A stretch of 64,000 bases of DNA from Bifidobacterium callitrichos DSM 23973 (GCF_000741175.1 NZ_JGYS01000007.1:124001-188000), one strand, 5' to 3'. Numbered from the stretch's first letter, positions 7,208 through 16,410 are shown. Program-made: numbers and translations. The notes: a model not told the origin generated them from the letters alone.

Positions 7208-8569
7208 ATGCTCAGACGCAGGATGATGGATAAGTTGATTGCTTGGAAACTCAAGGCGAATGGCAGTGAAGCGCTGTTGATCGAAGGTGCTCGCCGCGTA
7301 GGCAAAAGCACCGTCGTCGAGGAATTCGGACGCAACCAGTATCAGTCGTATATTCTTGTGGATTTCGCTCGGCTTCCGAGAGATGTCCGGGACATCTTCG
7401 AGAACCAGATTGGCGATCTTGACACGTTCTTCGTGTTGTTGTCCGCATATTACAGAACGCGATTGGTGCCACGGAAGTCGTTGATCATCTTCGATGAGGT
7501 GCAGCGGTATCCGGCTGCTCGTGAACTCATCAAGTATTTGGTGGCGGACGGTCGCTATGACTATATCGAGACTGGTTCTCTGATCTCCATCAAAAAGAAT
7601 GTGGCAGATATTGTTATCCCGTCCGAGGAACGAAAAATCGATATGGGGCCATTTGATTTTGAGGAGTTCTGTTGGGCTATGGGGGAGGAACTTCTGGCGG
7701 AAGCCGTACGCTCTGCCTTTGATGGTCTGAAACCACTTCCGGATGTCTTGCACAGGCGGGCGATGCGTCTGTGGAGAGAGTATCTGTTGGTTGGAGGCAT
7801 GCCGCAAGCCGTTGCCTCGTATGTCGAATGTCGGGACTTCGGCGCGGTTGATGATATCAAACGTGGTATTCTGCAGCTTTACAGCAATGACATCGGTAAA
7901 TTCGCTGGTGGTGATGCTGGCCGGGTGAGAGATATTTTCGCGCGGATCCCGGGGCAGCTGTCCAAACATGAGAAGAGGTTTACCCTCGCTTCAGTGAACA
8001 AGAACGCCAGGTATCGTGATTATGATGCGGCGTTCTTCTGGCTGGAGGATGCACGATTGGTGAACATATGCCGCAACTCGACCGATCCAACGGTCGGGCT
8101 GGGACTGTATGAGGATAATGCGTCGTTCAAGTGCTACATGGCTGACACAGGTCTACTGGTTTCGCAGGCGTTTGCTGATCGTGAGACAACTCCGGATGAT
8201 GTCTATCGTGATATTCTGTTTAATAAGCTATCGCTGAATGAGGGCATGCTGGTGGAGAATGCCGTTGCGCAGCAGTTCCGTGCGAATGGACGGAAATTGT
8301 ATTTCTTTTCACGCAACGATCGGAATGATTCCGGTAAAACCATGGAGATTGATTTCCTTATCATTCGGGAGTATGATAATGCGGCCATGAAACCTCGTGT
8401 CAGTCCGGTTGAAGTGAAATCGACCAAGCGGTACGGTGTTTCGTCGCTGGATAAGTTTCGGCTCGTGTATGGCCAGCGCTTGGGCAAGGAGTATGTGCTG
8501 CATCCTCGCCAGCTCGAAGTTGACGGTGAACGCATACGTTTGCCGTTGTATATGGCCCACTGCTTGTAG
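7208..8569 (+). CDS. AAA_14 / DUF4143 ATPase
   Basis: The 453-residue soluble protein has an N-terminal AAA_14 ATPase (Walker A GARRVGKST near residue 25, Walker B SLIIFDEVQ near residue 95, then the sensor-like ETGSLISI) and a C-terminal DUF4143 domain (GMLVENAVAQQF, FFSRNDRN, EIDFLII, VEVKSTKRY), which has a PD-(D/E)xK-like D-x(n)-V-E-V-K layout. Such proteins are widespread in bacteria and archaea; roles in toxin-antitoxin or defence settings are proposed, not proven. The ATG at 7208 is preferred because GGAAAG lies upstream and it begins the family-typical MLRRRMMDKL. Its promoter region carries three exact direct repeats. It is intact, unlike much of its surroundings. Confidence 0.85.
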   Translation: MLRRRMMDKLIAWKLKANGSEALLIEGARRVGKSTVVEEFGRNQYQSYILVDFARLPRDVRDIFENQIGDLDTFFVLLSAYYRTRLVPRKSLIIFDEVQRYPAARELIKYLVADGRYDYIETGSLISIKKNVADIVIPSEERKIDMGPFDFEEFCWAMGEELLAEAVRSAFDGLKPLPDVLHRRAMRLWREYLLVGGMPQAVASYVECRDFGAVDDIKRGILQLYSNDIGKFAGGDAGRVRDIFARIPGQLSKHEKRFTLASVNKNARYRDYDAAFFWLEDARLVNICRNSTDPTVGLGLYEDNASFKCYMADTGLLVSQAFADRETTPDDVYRDILFNKLSLNEGMLVENAVAQQFRANGRKLYFFSRNDRNDSGKTMEIDFLIIREYDNAAMKPRVSPVEVKSTKRYGVSSLDKFRLVYGQRLGKEYVLHPRQLEVDGERIRLPLYMAHCL

Positions 8570-8688
8570 TTTGGGCCCTCTGACGAGCCTGCGCGAGACG
8601 TGTCCGTAACGGACTGACAGCCCTTCAGGCATCTTCGGCCCCAGACCCACCGGAAGCCTGTGTGCGTATGGTCCGTCGTAAGGTGGAA

Positions 8689-9010
8689 CGGTCCGGCAGG
8701 CGAATGAGCGGAGGTGCCGATATGGCCGACAGGTTTCGTGTGCTGATGTGCCGTGATCATCCGGTTCTGGAATACGAGTACTTCGCAACCGGCGGATACG
8801 TGCTGCGCGTAGTGAGGATCTTCGACGAGTCGCGCATCGACGAGGTGAAGACGCCGGATGGTCACCAGTGCCGGCGATCTGCCGAAACGCTGGATCATCG
8901 GTGAGAACGGCGTCAGGAGCCTGATCAAGGCCGGGCGTACCAGGCAGGAGTCTGACAACGAGCGCATCGCCTACCGGATCCTCGGCCTCGGGGCGATCGC
9001 TCGCCGTAGC
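8689..9010 (+). pseudogene. Frameshifted remnant, possibly of a HipA-associated protein
   Basis: Two overlapping frames read in sequence give FRVLMCRDHPVLEYEY and then DLPKRWIIGENGVRSLIKAG, with a frame change near 8870. Some bifidobacterial and coriobacterial HipA-linked proteins start in a similar way (VLM.KD.PV.E.E followed by a W-x-x-x-R motif). I recognise this only weakly. There is no good ribosome site and no long frame. Bases 8570-8688 upstream show no gene. Confidence 0.3.
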
Positions 9011-9061
9011 AGAATCCTCATATTGATGTCTCGGCTCTGGCGAGTGATAGGCATATCGTAT

Positions 9062-10276
9062 TCAGAGTTCAGATATCGCTTTGTCGAATCGACTAGCCAT
9101 GAGGTTGATCGAGCGCTGGTCTATATGTCGCATGGCGGCACGGGGAAGAGCTTGCATCAATGCAGAACGAAACGTTGAAAGCCATTGATTGGCGTCTGCG
9201 AGACTGATGCCGAACAGAGCAAGACTGTCTTTGGTGAGCAATCGGGATATGGTGATTTCAGTGTCGCCGAACAAAGACAGTTGGTGATTGTCCGGCGTGC
9301 CATCGATTGGCTCGGGATTCATATCGAATGCCGGTGCAAGATGCCACGCACCATTCGCAAAGAGAAAACCGTGATTGCGCAGATGATCGTCGAGGTTGCC
9401 GATTGCGGCACCGAACATGGCGCGTTGCCATAATTCCCTTGTGCTTGCGCCGACGGAACGGGTGAACTCGGCGAGATCCAGCCAATCTCCGCCATCGCCG
9501 TCGCTTGCCTCCAAAGCGGTCATTGCAGACATGTAGGGAATTCTCCGCATATGATCGGGAGAGGTTCCCTCCGTGCGGTCGAATCGTTTGGTCAGCAGTA
9601 TGGTACGGACATGTTCATTGGCGCTTTTTACCGTGATAGTGCGGTGTTTCGGCACGGTAATGCCGGCCATGCCAGCGATTTCCAAGGTGACTGCTTCCCA
9701 GCCAATGATGTCCCAGTCATCACCGTTGGGCTTTGGGAATTTCGCCATCCAAAGTGCGCCTTGATCCATGACTGACGCTTTGGGGCGTGCCCCGCCAAGG
9801 GATCCTGTTGCTCTGTAGAGGCGGCGCAGAGCGATGTCGTTTACGTCGTGGTTCTGCTCTACTGCGTCTGCGGTGTTGAGCAGATCGGGCAGATTGGCGA
9901 GTACCGGCACTCCCTCGTTTCCGGCCACAGGCTCGCCGTTGACAATGAATCTGATTGCTCCTTGTCTGGTTAAGTCGTTCACTCCGAACAAGTATTCGGA
10001 CTCACGTACGCGTGTTCGCTTAAGGGAACGTGCAAGTACCTTGCGCCCCCAACGGTCTGGTGCAGAATCGGAGAACGGGCCGAGGCCACTGAAGAAGAAG
10101 GGGGCCATCGAGCGTGGCAGGCTGGGGAATAAGTCAAATGATTGAGATTTGGTCAGATAGTCTGAGGTGTAGCGGAAAGAAAGGTCGTCGCCGGTTGCGT
10201 ATAGCGTGCCTGCTGCCGTTTCTTCTCCGTTTGGCAGGGTGGTCAGCACTGTCGCTTCGATGGTCTGTCGTGACAT
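9062..10276 (-). CDS. hipA: HipA-type serine/threonine kinase toxin
   Basis: The 404-residue protein has the HipA fold motifs in order: GPFSDSAPDRWGRK (about residue 66), the ATP-loop-like GSLGGARPKA (about 160), WMAKFP, the catalytic-loop region GNLDDHLRNHGFL (about 300) and the metal-binding APAFDMNP. HipA toxins phosphorylate glutamyl-tRNA synthetase or related targets and cause dormancy; the target here is unknown. The start lies 4 bp after the hipB stop, preceded by GAGGAGATGATCTC. Residues needed for kinase activity (Lys in the ATP site, Asp in the DD and DMN motifs) are present, so it is probably active. Confidence 0.9.
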   Translation of the reverse strand: MSRQTIEATVLTTLPNGEETAAGTLYATGDDLSFRYTSDYLTKSQSFDLFPSLPRSMAPFFFSGLGPFSDSAPDRWGRKVLARSLKRTRVRESEYLFGVNDLTRQGAIRFIVNGEPVAGNEGVPVLANLPDLLNTADAVEQNHDVNDIALRRLYRATGSLGGARPKASVMDQGALWMAKFPKPNGDDWDIIGWEAVTLEIAGMAGITVPKHRTITVKSANEHVRTILLTKRFDRTEGTSPDHMRRIPYMSAMTALEASDGDGGDWLDLAEFTRSVGASTRELWQRAMFGAAIGNLDDHLRNHGFLFANGAWHLAPAFDMNPEPIDGTPDNHQLSLFGDTEITISRLLTKDSLALFGISLADANQWLSTFRSALMQALPRAAMRHIDQRSINLMASRFDKAISEL

Positions 10277-10280
10277 GAGA

Positions 10281-10574
10281 TCATCTCCTCACGCGCTTGG
10301 GAAGTTGTTCGTTGGCGCGAAGACGTCCTAGGTCCGTCTTGTATGGGTCGGTTGCTGTGACAATGCCGTCGGCCATCTGCAGGATGCGGGCGACGCTGAG
10401 CAATGAGTCCGTACGTACGGCCTTCCCTTGTTCGATGTTTGCGACTGTGGTGGGGCTTACGCCGGCTCTTTGCGCCACATCCGCGATGGTCAGAGACAGC
10501 AGTCTCCTCTGCTGGGAGAGTTGTGTTCCCAGTAGCCGTAGGTCGCGGCGAACTGCTGTTGGTACGTACTTCAT
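10281..10574 (-). CDS. hipB: HipB-type XRE-family antitoxin/repressor
   Basis: The 97-residue protein carries a helix-turn-helix (LTIADVAQRAGVSPTTVANI, about residues 30-49) and a short basic tail. The ATG at 10574 is chosen because GAAAGAGG precedes it; an upstream ATG at 10643 would place the start inside the operator. It should bind the palindromes at 10618-10660 and repress the operon while neutralising HipA. The pair is intact and complete, with normal gene order (antitoxin first). Confidence 0.88.
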   Translation of the reverse strand: MKYVPTAVRRDLRLLGTQLSQQRRLLSLTIADVAQRAGVSPTTVANIEQGKAVRTDSLLSVARILQMADGIVTATDPYKTDLGRLRANEQLPKRVRR

Positions 10575-10617
10575 GATGGCCTCTTTCGCTCCTACATTGC
10601 TCTTTTTAAGAGTAGTA

Positions 10618-10660
10618 TTATGTATCTTACATAATTTAATCACTAGTATTCTAGTGATTA
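10618..10660. promoter_or_regulatory. hipBA operator palindromes
   Basis: Two inverted repeats lie upstream of hipB. TTATGT/ACATAA is at 10618-10634 with a 5-nt centre. TAATCACTAG/CTAGTGATTA is at 10637-10660, a perfect 10-bp arm palindrome with a 4-nt centre. Both sit within 90 bp of the hipB start and inside the likely promoter, as expected for HipB binding. Confidence 0.7.
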
Positions 10661-10782
10661 TTATATATGGTGCAGTGATTGCCCGTGATACTACGTCAGC
10701 AGTCAGCAGGTCGATCGATGTGCTGAGTGAATTGGAGTCTAGCGTCGATTGTTTCCTGGTTGGGGGCGGGGAGATCCGAGCG

Positions 10783-11851
10783 CTATGCCTGCATGCGGTT
10801 GATCAGCGTCTTCTTGTTGGTGATCTCCTCCTCGGTAATGCCGGGAAGGACACTCACCCATGCCAGTGATTCGGTGGATGCCTGCACAAAGGAAGGGGCG
10901 ATCCGAATGGCCAGTTCCGCAAGCATGTCGGTGAAACGTTCCTGATCAGTCGGATCGCCTCTGCATTGCTCGAAGAATCTCGTCCAATGTCGAAGTCCGA
11001 TCCGCTCCCACTGGTATTCGCCGCCGATGCTCATCGCCAGTTTCCGCTCCTTACGCCGGGTGTCATATGCAAATAGAGATGCGATGTCGTAGAGCGGAGC
11101 TAGACGAGGGGCGCCGCCGGATGCGGGCTCGAGAATCGCGTAGTTCTTGGCATGCGCATCCGATCCGCCTACCAGGTAATTGAATATCAGCGCTTTTATG
11201 AACGTATTCACATCCTCCTCCGGGAACCCGTTGCTGTTCATGTACCGCACGATGTCGACGGCTCCGGGGCCTCCATCGGATTGATACTTGTTATCTGTCA
11301 TGATGCTCATGGCCTGACAGAAATCCTCCTGGTGAATCCTCGTCACAGTGGCGGGGACAACAGTGTCGTCAATGATTCGATCCCAGCGCTCGCTGACGAC
11401 TGCCGGCACTCCTCCGAACAGCCGATAATCGGTTCGTGCAACGGGCAACGACAGCCTTCGCTGATTGGTGTGATACGGCCGGCTGGTGGCAAGGTCTTGT
11501 CCGCATTGTTCGTGTCGTTCTCTGTGTTAGGGGTATCGGGGACGACGAACTGCACACCTCCTCCGCAGTCCAATCCCACTGCGGTCAACAGGGCGAATGG
11601 GTTACGTGGATTGACCCCGTATAGACGGCCGATGCGTTGTCTGATGGCGGGGTCATCGGGAAGGATGCCGTCGATATACGCCTCGATCGGGTCCCCTCTC
11701 CATGGTTCGGCTTTACGGGGCATGGACAGCGAAAGCGGCATCGCGTTGGGGGCGTCCGAATCGTTGGTGAATGTGTGCTTGCCGGTTGGCTCCTCGCGCA
11801 GCACGCCGATATGGCGTCCGTTGAGGAGCACGTCAAGTGCTTTATCTTCAT
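10783..11851 (-). pseudogene. Second hipA, broken by frameshifts and an internal deletion
   Basis: The 5' part (about 11360-11831) gives HipA N-terminal sequence (VLLNGRHIGVLREEPTGKHT, then DGILPDDPAIRQRIGRLYGV, then FALLTAVGLDCGGGVQFVVP). The 3' part (10783 to about 11470) resumes at LPVARTDYRLFGG and includes the catalytic-loop region GGSDAHAKNYAIL and LAPLYDIAS. The central piece with the ATP-site motif is missing, and the frame changes near 11470. The expected start (ATGA overlap with hipB2 at 11848-11851) is also out of frame with LLNGR by one base. So at least three lesions separate it from function. Confidence 0.8.
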
Positions 11852-12180
11852 CGGTGCTCCGACTCTTTGGATGAGCCGTTGGGTGAGCTGTCGGATGAGC
11901 CGCCCGGACGTGTATCGCTTATGCCGTGCGAGTGGTTTGGCGTGGCAGGGGACTGCTCCGGCACGTTGTAGGAGACGGTGAAGGTCACTCCAAGTTCTCG
12001 GCATAGCAGCAGTATGCGGGAGATGCTGGCGTTTGCGATCTTGCCTTGTTCGAACTGGTTGATCCATGGACGGGTCAGGCCGGTCCGCTGGGCCAGCTCC
12101 TCCTGGGTGAGTTTCTGCATCACTCGGGCATCACGTAGTGCCACTGTGAGTTGTCTGGTGGATTGAATCTCACTTGACAT
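11848..12180 (-). CDS. Orphan HipB-type XRE regulator
   Basis: The 110-residue protein has a clear helix-turn-helix: LTQEELAQRTGLTRPWINQF, followed by ISRILLLCRELGVTFTV, as in HipB-like repressors of the two-domain HipA family. The start at 12180 (MSSEIQ) is preferred because GGGAAGA lies upstream and an earlier ATG at 12219 falls inside the operator. The C-terminal 35 residues are Ser/Pro-rich and of no evident fold. Its partner HipA is broken, so this antitoxin now lacks a functional toxin and may survive as a repressor or as protection against related HipA proteins. Confidence 0.8.
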   Translation of the reverse strand: MSSEIQSTRQLTVALRDARVMQKLTQEELAQRTGLTRPWINQFEQGKIANASISRILLLCRELGVTFTVSYNVPEQSPATPNHSHGISDTRPGGSSDSSPNGSSKESEHR

Positions 12181-12198
12181 TCTTCCCATCGCCGCTCC

Positions 12199-12251
12199 AA
12201 TGTTAGACTTATCGAACATTTCGTATTATGTTAGATAAGTCTAACATAATA
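12199..12251. promoter_or_regulatory. Operator palindromes of the second hipB
   Basis: The arms TATTATGTTAGA (12224-12235) and TCTAACATAATA (12240-12251) are perfect reverse complements with a 4-nt centre. A second site, AATGTT/AACATT, is at 12199-12220. The TGTTAGA word is shared by both sites. They lie just upstream of the orphan hipB start. Confidence 0.65.
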
Positions 12252-12399
12252 ATGCTATTAAATGTTAGGAAAAACGAACTTTCCGACGTATGTGAGTATT
12301 TGGTGGCGTGGGGGCCAGTGGTTATTGTCGGTGGGGGCCGGGGGTATTGAGGTTGGGGGCCGGTGGCCGTTTGGTTGGGGGCCACCGGCTGGTTGTGTG

Positions 12400-13152
12400 T
12401 TATTGGTTGTTGGTTTGGTGTGCGTGGTGTTGGCGCATGTTGTATTCGCCGGTGTCGATGGTGATGCCGTTGTGTACGATGCGGTCCATGATCGCGTCGG
12501 CCGTCACGTCGCCTCCCAGTCGTTCATGCCAGTCCTTGACGGGGAATTGGGTGCAGAACACGGTGCTGACGTTGTCGTAGCGGTGTTCCAGCACCTCGAG
12601 CAGGAAGGAGCGCATCCGGTCGTCGGGTTTGTCGAGGAGCCATTCGTCCAGCACGAGCAGCGTGTACGCGCTGTATTTGCGGATGAGCTTGTGCGTGCCG
12701 GCCGGTTTGCCCGCGGCGGTGTCGAGTTGTTCGGCGAGGTCGGGCATGCGTGTGTACAGGGACCGGTAGGATTGCCGGCATGCCTGTTTGGTGATCGCGC
12801 ATGCGAGCCAGCTTTTGCCGCTGCCGGTGGCTCCGGTCAGGAGGATGTTGAGGCGTTGGGCGATGAACGCGCATGATTGCAGCTGGTTGACGGCGTTGCG
12901 GTCCAGGCCGCGTTCGTCGATCAGGTCCAGGGTGCGCAGGTCGGCTTGCGGGTATCGTGGTTTGGCGCGTCTGATCATGGCCGTGGTCTTCCCGTCCGCC
13001 CATAGCGAGTAGGCGTCGTCGACCGCCAGCATGATGCGCTCGTTGGCGGGCATGCCGGCGCAGGCCTGTTCGTCCTGGCGTTCGAACGCGTCGAGGAGCC
13101 TGTCGGCGCCCATGAGGCGTAGTTTGCGTCTGGTCTGCTCGTCGATGATCAT
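12400..13152 (-). CDS. istB: IS21-family helper ATPase IstB
   Basis: The 250-residue AAA+ ATPase has Walker A GATGSGKSWLA (about residue 106), then TPDLAEQL-type helices, and Walker B TLLVLDEW (about residue 170). It works with IstA to choose the insertion site and activate strand transfer. The start overlaps the istA stop by 4 bp. Length is normal, and no stop or frameshift interrupts it. Confidence 0.93.
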   Translation of the reverse strand: MIIDEQTRRKLRLMGADRLLDAFERQDEQACAGMPANERIMLAVDDAYSLWADGKTTAMIRRAKPRYPQADLRTLDLIDERGLDRNAVNQLQSCAFIAQRLNILLTGATGSGKSWLACAITKQACRQSYRSLYTRMPDLAEQLDTAAGKPAGTHKLIRKYSAYTLLVLDEWLLDKPDDRMRSFLLEVLEHRYDNVSTVFCTQFPVKDWHERLGGDVTADAIMDRIVHNGITIDTGEYNMRQHHAHQTNNQ

Positions 13153-14705
13153 CGTGCCGCCGCCTTGCCGTAGTAATCACCGCCGCGCACGAATCCCGCG
13201 GGTTGGGTGCTCCCGGCCGCGGGGTTCCCGCCGGTTTGGCCGGGTTTGCCGTCGAGGATGGGTTTGAGGTGCCGGTAGCGGGGCGAGTACGTGGTCTCCA
13301 AGGCGGTGCGGCATGCCGTCTCCAACCGCGCGGCGGTGTGGTCCTTGGATAGTCGCAGGACCGCGAGGGCGGCGCCCAGTCCCTGCTCGTCGAAGCGTAC
13401 GGATTCGAAGATCCTCGCCGTCACGGTCGCGCAGGCGGGTCCCACGCGGTTCGCCCAGGCGGTCACGCCGTCGCGGTCCCATTGCTTCCATTTCGCCTTC
13501 TCGGGCAGGTCGCCCGGGTTCGTGGAATACCGGTTCCTCACGTATCCGGGCAGCAGCGCGTGCGAGGAGACGCGCGTCCCGTCGGCCCATATCTCGAGCC
13601 GGCTGGCGGTCACGCGCACGTCGACGCTCCGGCCCACGTACGCGTACGGCGCGGAATACCAGTTGTTCCGGTACGCGACGTGGCAGTTGGCCTGCACCTT
13701 GCGCTCGTACGACCATTCGCTCACCTCGAACCGGGCCGGGGGAAGCGGGGTGAGCAGGGGTCTCTCCATCTCGGTGAACATGGAAAGACGGGTGCCCTCG
13801 CGTTTCTGGAACGGGGTCGCGTTATACGCGGTCAGCCATGAGCGGATCGCCTCGCGCAGCTCCTGCAGCGAATGGAACGCGCGGTCGCGCATCGCCCCGA
13901 CGAGCGCCATGGTCACGTGCCATACCGTGTTCTCCACGCTGGCCTTGTCCTTCGGTCTTCTCACCCTGCCCGGCAGCACGGCCGTGGAGTAATGGTCCGC
14001 CAACGCCCGGTACCGCTCGTTGAGCACGACCTCGCCCTGACGGGGATGACTGGTCACGCCGGTCTTGAGATTGTCGGGCACCAGGCGCGGCGTGGACCCG
14101 CCGAACCACTCGAACATCGCGACATGGCAGGCGAGCCACGTCGACTCGCGCATATCCAGCGCGGGCTCCACGAACGCGTACCTGCTGAACGGCAGACACG
14201 CGACGAACAGGTACACCGTCGCCGTACCGCCGGTCACGGGATCCGACAGCGTCAGCGTGGGGCCGGCCCAATCCACCTCGATCGTGGAACCGGCCTTGCG
14301 CTCCACGCGCGACGTGATCCCGTTGGCCACCACATACGCCTGATACAGCTTGCAGAACCGGTCATACCCCATCGCCGGCACACCGTCCGCCACGCACTTT
14401 TCCCGGTACTCGGCGTGCAGCAGCCGCAACGTCACGCCCGTACGCGCCAGCTCGCGGTGTACGAGCGGCCAATCCGGCTGACGATGCACAGGACCATGCT
14501 CGTTCCTGCCCGGGAACAGCATCGCGTACACCTCGTCATCGCTCTTGGACTCGACATCCGCCCAGCCGATCCCGGCATCCGCGGCGGCCCTGAGCGTGGC
14601 CGCGACGCTGTCGCGCGAAACGCCCAGAGTCCCGGCGATCGCACGCCCGGACAACGAGCGCGCATGCAGCCTCAACACCTGCTTCGCCTTGATTTTCCGT
14701 ACCAT
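13149..14705 (-). CDS. istA: IS21-family transposase IstA
   Basis: The 518-residue DDE transposase has an N-terminal helix-turn-helix (LSGRAIAGTLGVSRDSVAAT), then the integrase core with EVDWAGPTL (first Asp), LVPDNLKTGV (second Asp) and KDKASVENTVW (Glu), and a C-terminal basic domain ending near the istB start. All three catalytic residues are present. ATG at 14705 is 165 bp inside the right end. Together with IstB it should be active. Confidence 0.94.
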   Translation of the reverse strand: MVRKIKAKQVLRLHARSLSGRAIAGTLGVSRDSVAATLRAAADAGIGWADVESKSDDEVYAMLFPGRNEHGPVHRQPDWPLVHRELARTGVTLRLLHAEYREKCVADGVPAMGYDRFCKLYQAYVVANGITSRVERKAGSTIEVDWAGPTLTLSDPVTGGTATVYLFVACLPFSRYAFVEPALDMRESTWLACHVAMFEWFGGSTPRLVPDNLKTGVTSHPRQGEVVLNERYRALADHYSTAVLPGRVRRPKDKASVENTVWHVTMALVGAMRDRAFHSLQELREAIRSWLTAYNATPFQKREGTRLSMFTEMERPLLTPLPPARFEVSEWSYERKVQANCHVAYRNNWYSAPYAYVGRSVDVRVTASRLEIWADGTRVSSHALLPGYVRNRYSTNPGDLPEKAKWKQWDRDGVTAWANRVGPACATVTARIFESVRFDEQGLGAALAVLRLSKDHTAARLETACRTALETTYSPRYRHLKPILDGKPGQTGGNPAAGSTQPAGFVRGGDYYGKAAAR

Positions 14706-14911
14706 GATAGGTAACTCCTTTCACCACACGTCCCTCGCATGGTGAAAGGAGCCTAACCGCACACGGCCTCCGACCGCAATAACCCCCGGCCCTGAACCGC
14801 AATAACCAACCCAACCCCCAAGTGGCCCCGAACCGCAATAACCACGGCCCTCAAACAATCAAATACTCACGTATGGGCACTCGCGCATGACCGGGTGTCT
14901 ATCCGAGATCC

Positions 14912-15033
14912 CTGACGCCGTTGTGGGAGATTGGTGCCAGATGACGCAACGGTCTTTTGCTGGGCCGTAGTAGGCGGGAGGTCACCATCGGGTGATGACG
15001 GAAATCTCTCACCTTGTGGAGCCCGTAGCTTAT
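14912..15033. repeat. CTCTCGC palindromic array, cluster 2
   Basis: Degenerate units end at about 14939 (TGTGGGAG) and 14980 (TAGGCGGGAG), and a third starts at 15006 (CTCTCACC). The linker before the third unit ends in GGTGATGACGGAAAT, nearly identical to the linker in cluster 1. This ties the two clusters together as copies of one element family, 11 kb apart. Nothing else is visible between the IS21 end and the next gene except a DUF1829 scrap. Confidence 0.5.
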
Positions 15034-15060
15034 CAACGCCTGCGCGGAGGAATCCCGTGG
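15023..15060 (-). repeat. Short third fragment of the DUF1829 gene
   Basis: About 35 bp (GTAGCTTATCAACGCCTGCG and the following GAGGAATCCC) match the intact gene near 4315-4350. It is too short to code for anything. Like cluster 2 beside it, it pairs with the arrangement near 4.2-4.35 kb, so a whole block including both the palindromes and the gene end was probably copied and then worn down. Confidence 0.5.
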
Positions 15061-15094
15061 AGGAATCCATCCGTTCGTTGCTGCCTTGGATTGG

Positions 15095-16327
15095 TTATTC
15101 GAATGTGATGTCCCCGTCGTTGGCGAGGAATTCCATCAGGTTGCGATGCCGTACGCCGTCGCGTTGCAGCGGCAGTGGGTCGAGCGTGAACAGATAGCGA
15201 GGGAAGCCGTCGCGGATCAGTGTGAACGGTCGGTATTCCCGTTCCTCGACTTGCGGGTCGAGTACGCTCATCGCAACCTGGACATACGCATACTGGTTGC
15301 GTTTGCGTACAATGAAGTCGCATTCGAGTTTGCCGATCCTTCCCACGCTGACCTCGTAGCCTTTGGCTCGCAGGTGCAGGTACAGGGCGTTTTCCAATGC
15401 GGGTCCGTAACTCATCCGCACATCGGTGTTACGCGCGTAATACACTCCGGGATCTGCGATGTAGTACTTCTCTCCTCCGCGCAACGATTTGCGTGACCGC
15501 AGGTCGAACCTTGGGCACTTGTACAGGATTTTGGCGTTTTCGAGCATCCGCACGTATTTGGCAAGCGTCTCCCTCTTGATGGATATGCCCTCACTGTGAT
15601 GGAGATACTGGGCGATGTGCGTCAGGTTGGTGGGTGATGCGTAGTTGTTGATCAGATAGGACTGCACGCGCGTGAATGTGTCGCGGTTCGTGATTCGGCT
15701 TCGTGCGGTAATATCCTTTTCGAAGATCTGTCGGATGACGTCTTGGACGTACATGGACTTCGCGTCCGGATCATCGTATTCCAATGCCTTGGGGAAACCG
15801 CCGTAGGTCAGGTAGTCGTTGAACGATGCCATGCCCGCGTCTGTCGGAGCGCTGAGGAAACCTCGCATGCCTAGGTATTCGCCGTAGGAGAGCGTGTACA
15901 TTTCCAATTCCACGTACCGTCCGGTGAGTTTTGTCGCCAGTTCTCCGGACAGCAGATACGAATTCGAGCCGGTGATGAAGATGGAGAACCGACCGTCCTC
16001 GCGGTAGGCATTGACCACGGTCTCGAATCCGCTGACGTTCTGGACTTCGTCGATGAACAGGTAGATAAGGCCGTCGGCTCCGGTGTGTTGCGCAATGATC
16101 CGGTCGAGCTCGTCCGCAGTGGTCACCTTGCGCAGTTCACGGCTGTCGAGATTGAGAATGATGATATTGCGCTCGTCGACGCCACGTCGGCGCAGTTCCT
16201 CGGCGACGCATGCCATGAGGGAGGATTTGCCGCACCGGCGGATGCCCGTGACCACCTTGATGAGGTCGGTGTCGTCATAAAAGGGGCGAAGGCGTTCCAA
16301 GTACCGTTCGCGCGGATACAGAGCCAT
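15095..16327 (-). CDS. AAA_14 / DUF4143 ATPase (second, divergent type)
   Basis: This 410-residue ATPase has Walker A GIRRCGKSS (about residue 28), Walker B IYLFIDEVQ (about 90), the sensor-like FITGSNSYLLSGELATKLTG and the arginine-rich GRYVELEMYTLSY that follows. Its C-terminal DUF4143 half contains KYYIADPGVYYAR, ENALYLHLRAKGYEV and the nuclease-like KLECDFIV and YVQVAM. It is not a recent duplicate of the ATPase at 7208, as sequence outside the motifs differs. MALYPRERYL at 16327 is preferred because a frame-open ATG further upstream (16390) lies inside an inverted repeat. Function in the cell is unknown. Confidence 0.85.
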   Translation of the reverse strand: MALYPRERYLERLRPFYDDTDLIKVVTGIRRCGKSSLMACVAEELRRRGVDERNIIILNLDSRELRKVTTADELDRIIAQHTGADGLIYLFIDEVQNVSGFETVVNAYREDGRFSIFITGSNSYLLSGELATKLTGRYVELEMYTLSYGEYLGMRGFLSAPTDAGMASFNDYLTYGGFPKALEYDDPDAKSMYVQDVIRQIFEKDITARSRITNRDTFTRVQSYLINNYASPTNLTHIAQYLHHSEGISIKRETLAKYVRMLENAKILYKCPRFDLRSRKSLRGGEKYYIADPGVYYARNTDVRMSYGPALENALYLHLRAKGYEVSVGRIGKLECDFIVRKRNQYAYVQVAMSVLDPQVEEREYRPFTLIRDGFPRYLFTLDPLPLQRDGVRHRNLMEFLANDGDITFE

Positions 16328-16362
16328 CTGGCATCCACCTGCTCTTCCTGTCCCTCGCATTG

Positions 16363-16410
16363 CTTCCGGGGGGCAAACTTGCTTTTCCATCTAAAATACC
16401 CCCCGGAAGC
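16363..16410. promoter_or_regulatory. 12-bp inverted repeat upstream of the second ATPase
   Basis: GCTTCCGGGGGG (16363-16374) and CCCCCCGGAAGC (16399-16410) are perfect reverse complements with a 24-nt centre containing TAAAAT. It lies 36 bp before the ATG at 16327. The AT-rich centre could hold the -10 element, making the arms a two-site operator; as RNA it would form a stable 5' hairpin instead. Confidence 0.6.

Larger units (their letters stand above)
12292..14870 (-). mobile_element. Complete IS21-family insertion sequence
   Basis: The element is 2,579 bp and bounded by the inverted tips GTGAGTATTTG (12292) and CAAATACTCAC (ending 14870). A 4-bp direct duplication GTAT flanks it (12288-12291 and 14871-14874), in line with recent transposition. 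Inside each end are several copies of a GGTTATTGCGG..GGGGCC type subterminal repeat, as is usual for transposase binding sites in this family. It carries istA and istB with a 4-bp overlap, both intact. It lies about 110 bp upstream of the second hipB start and may have altered that promoter region. Confidence 0.9.
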
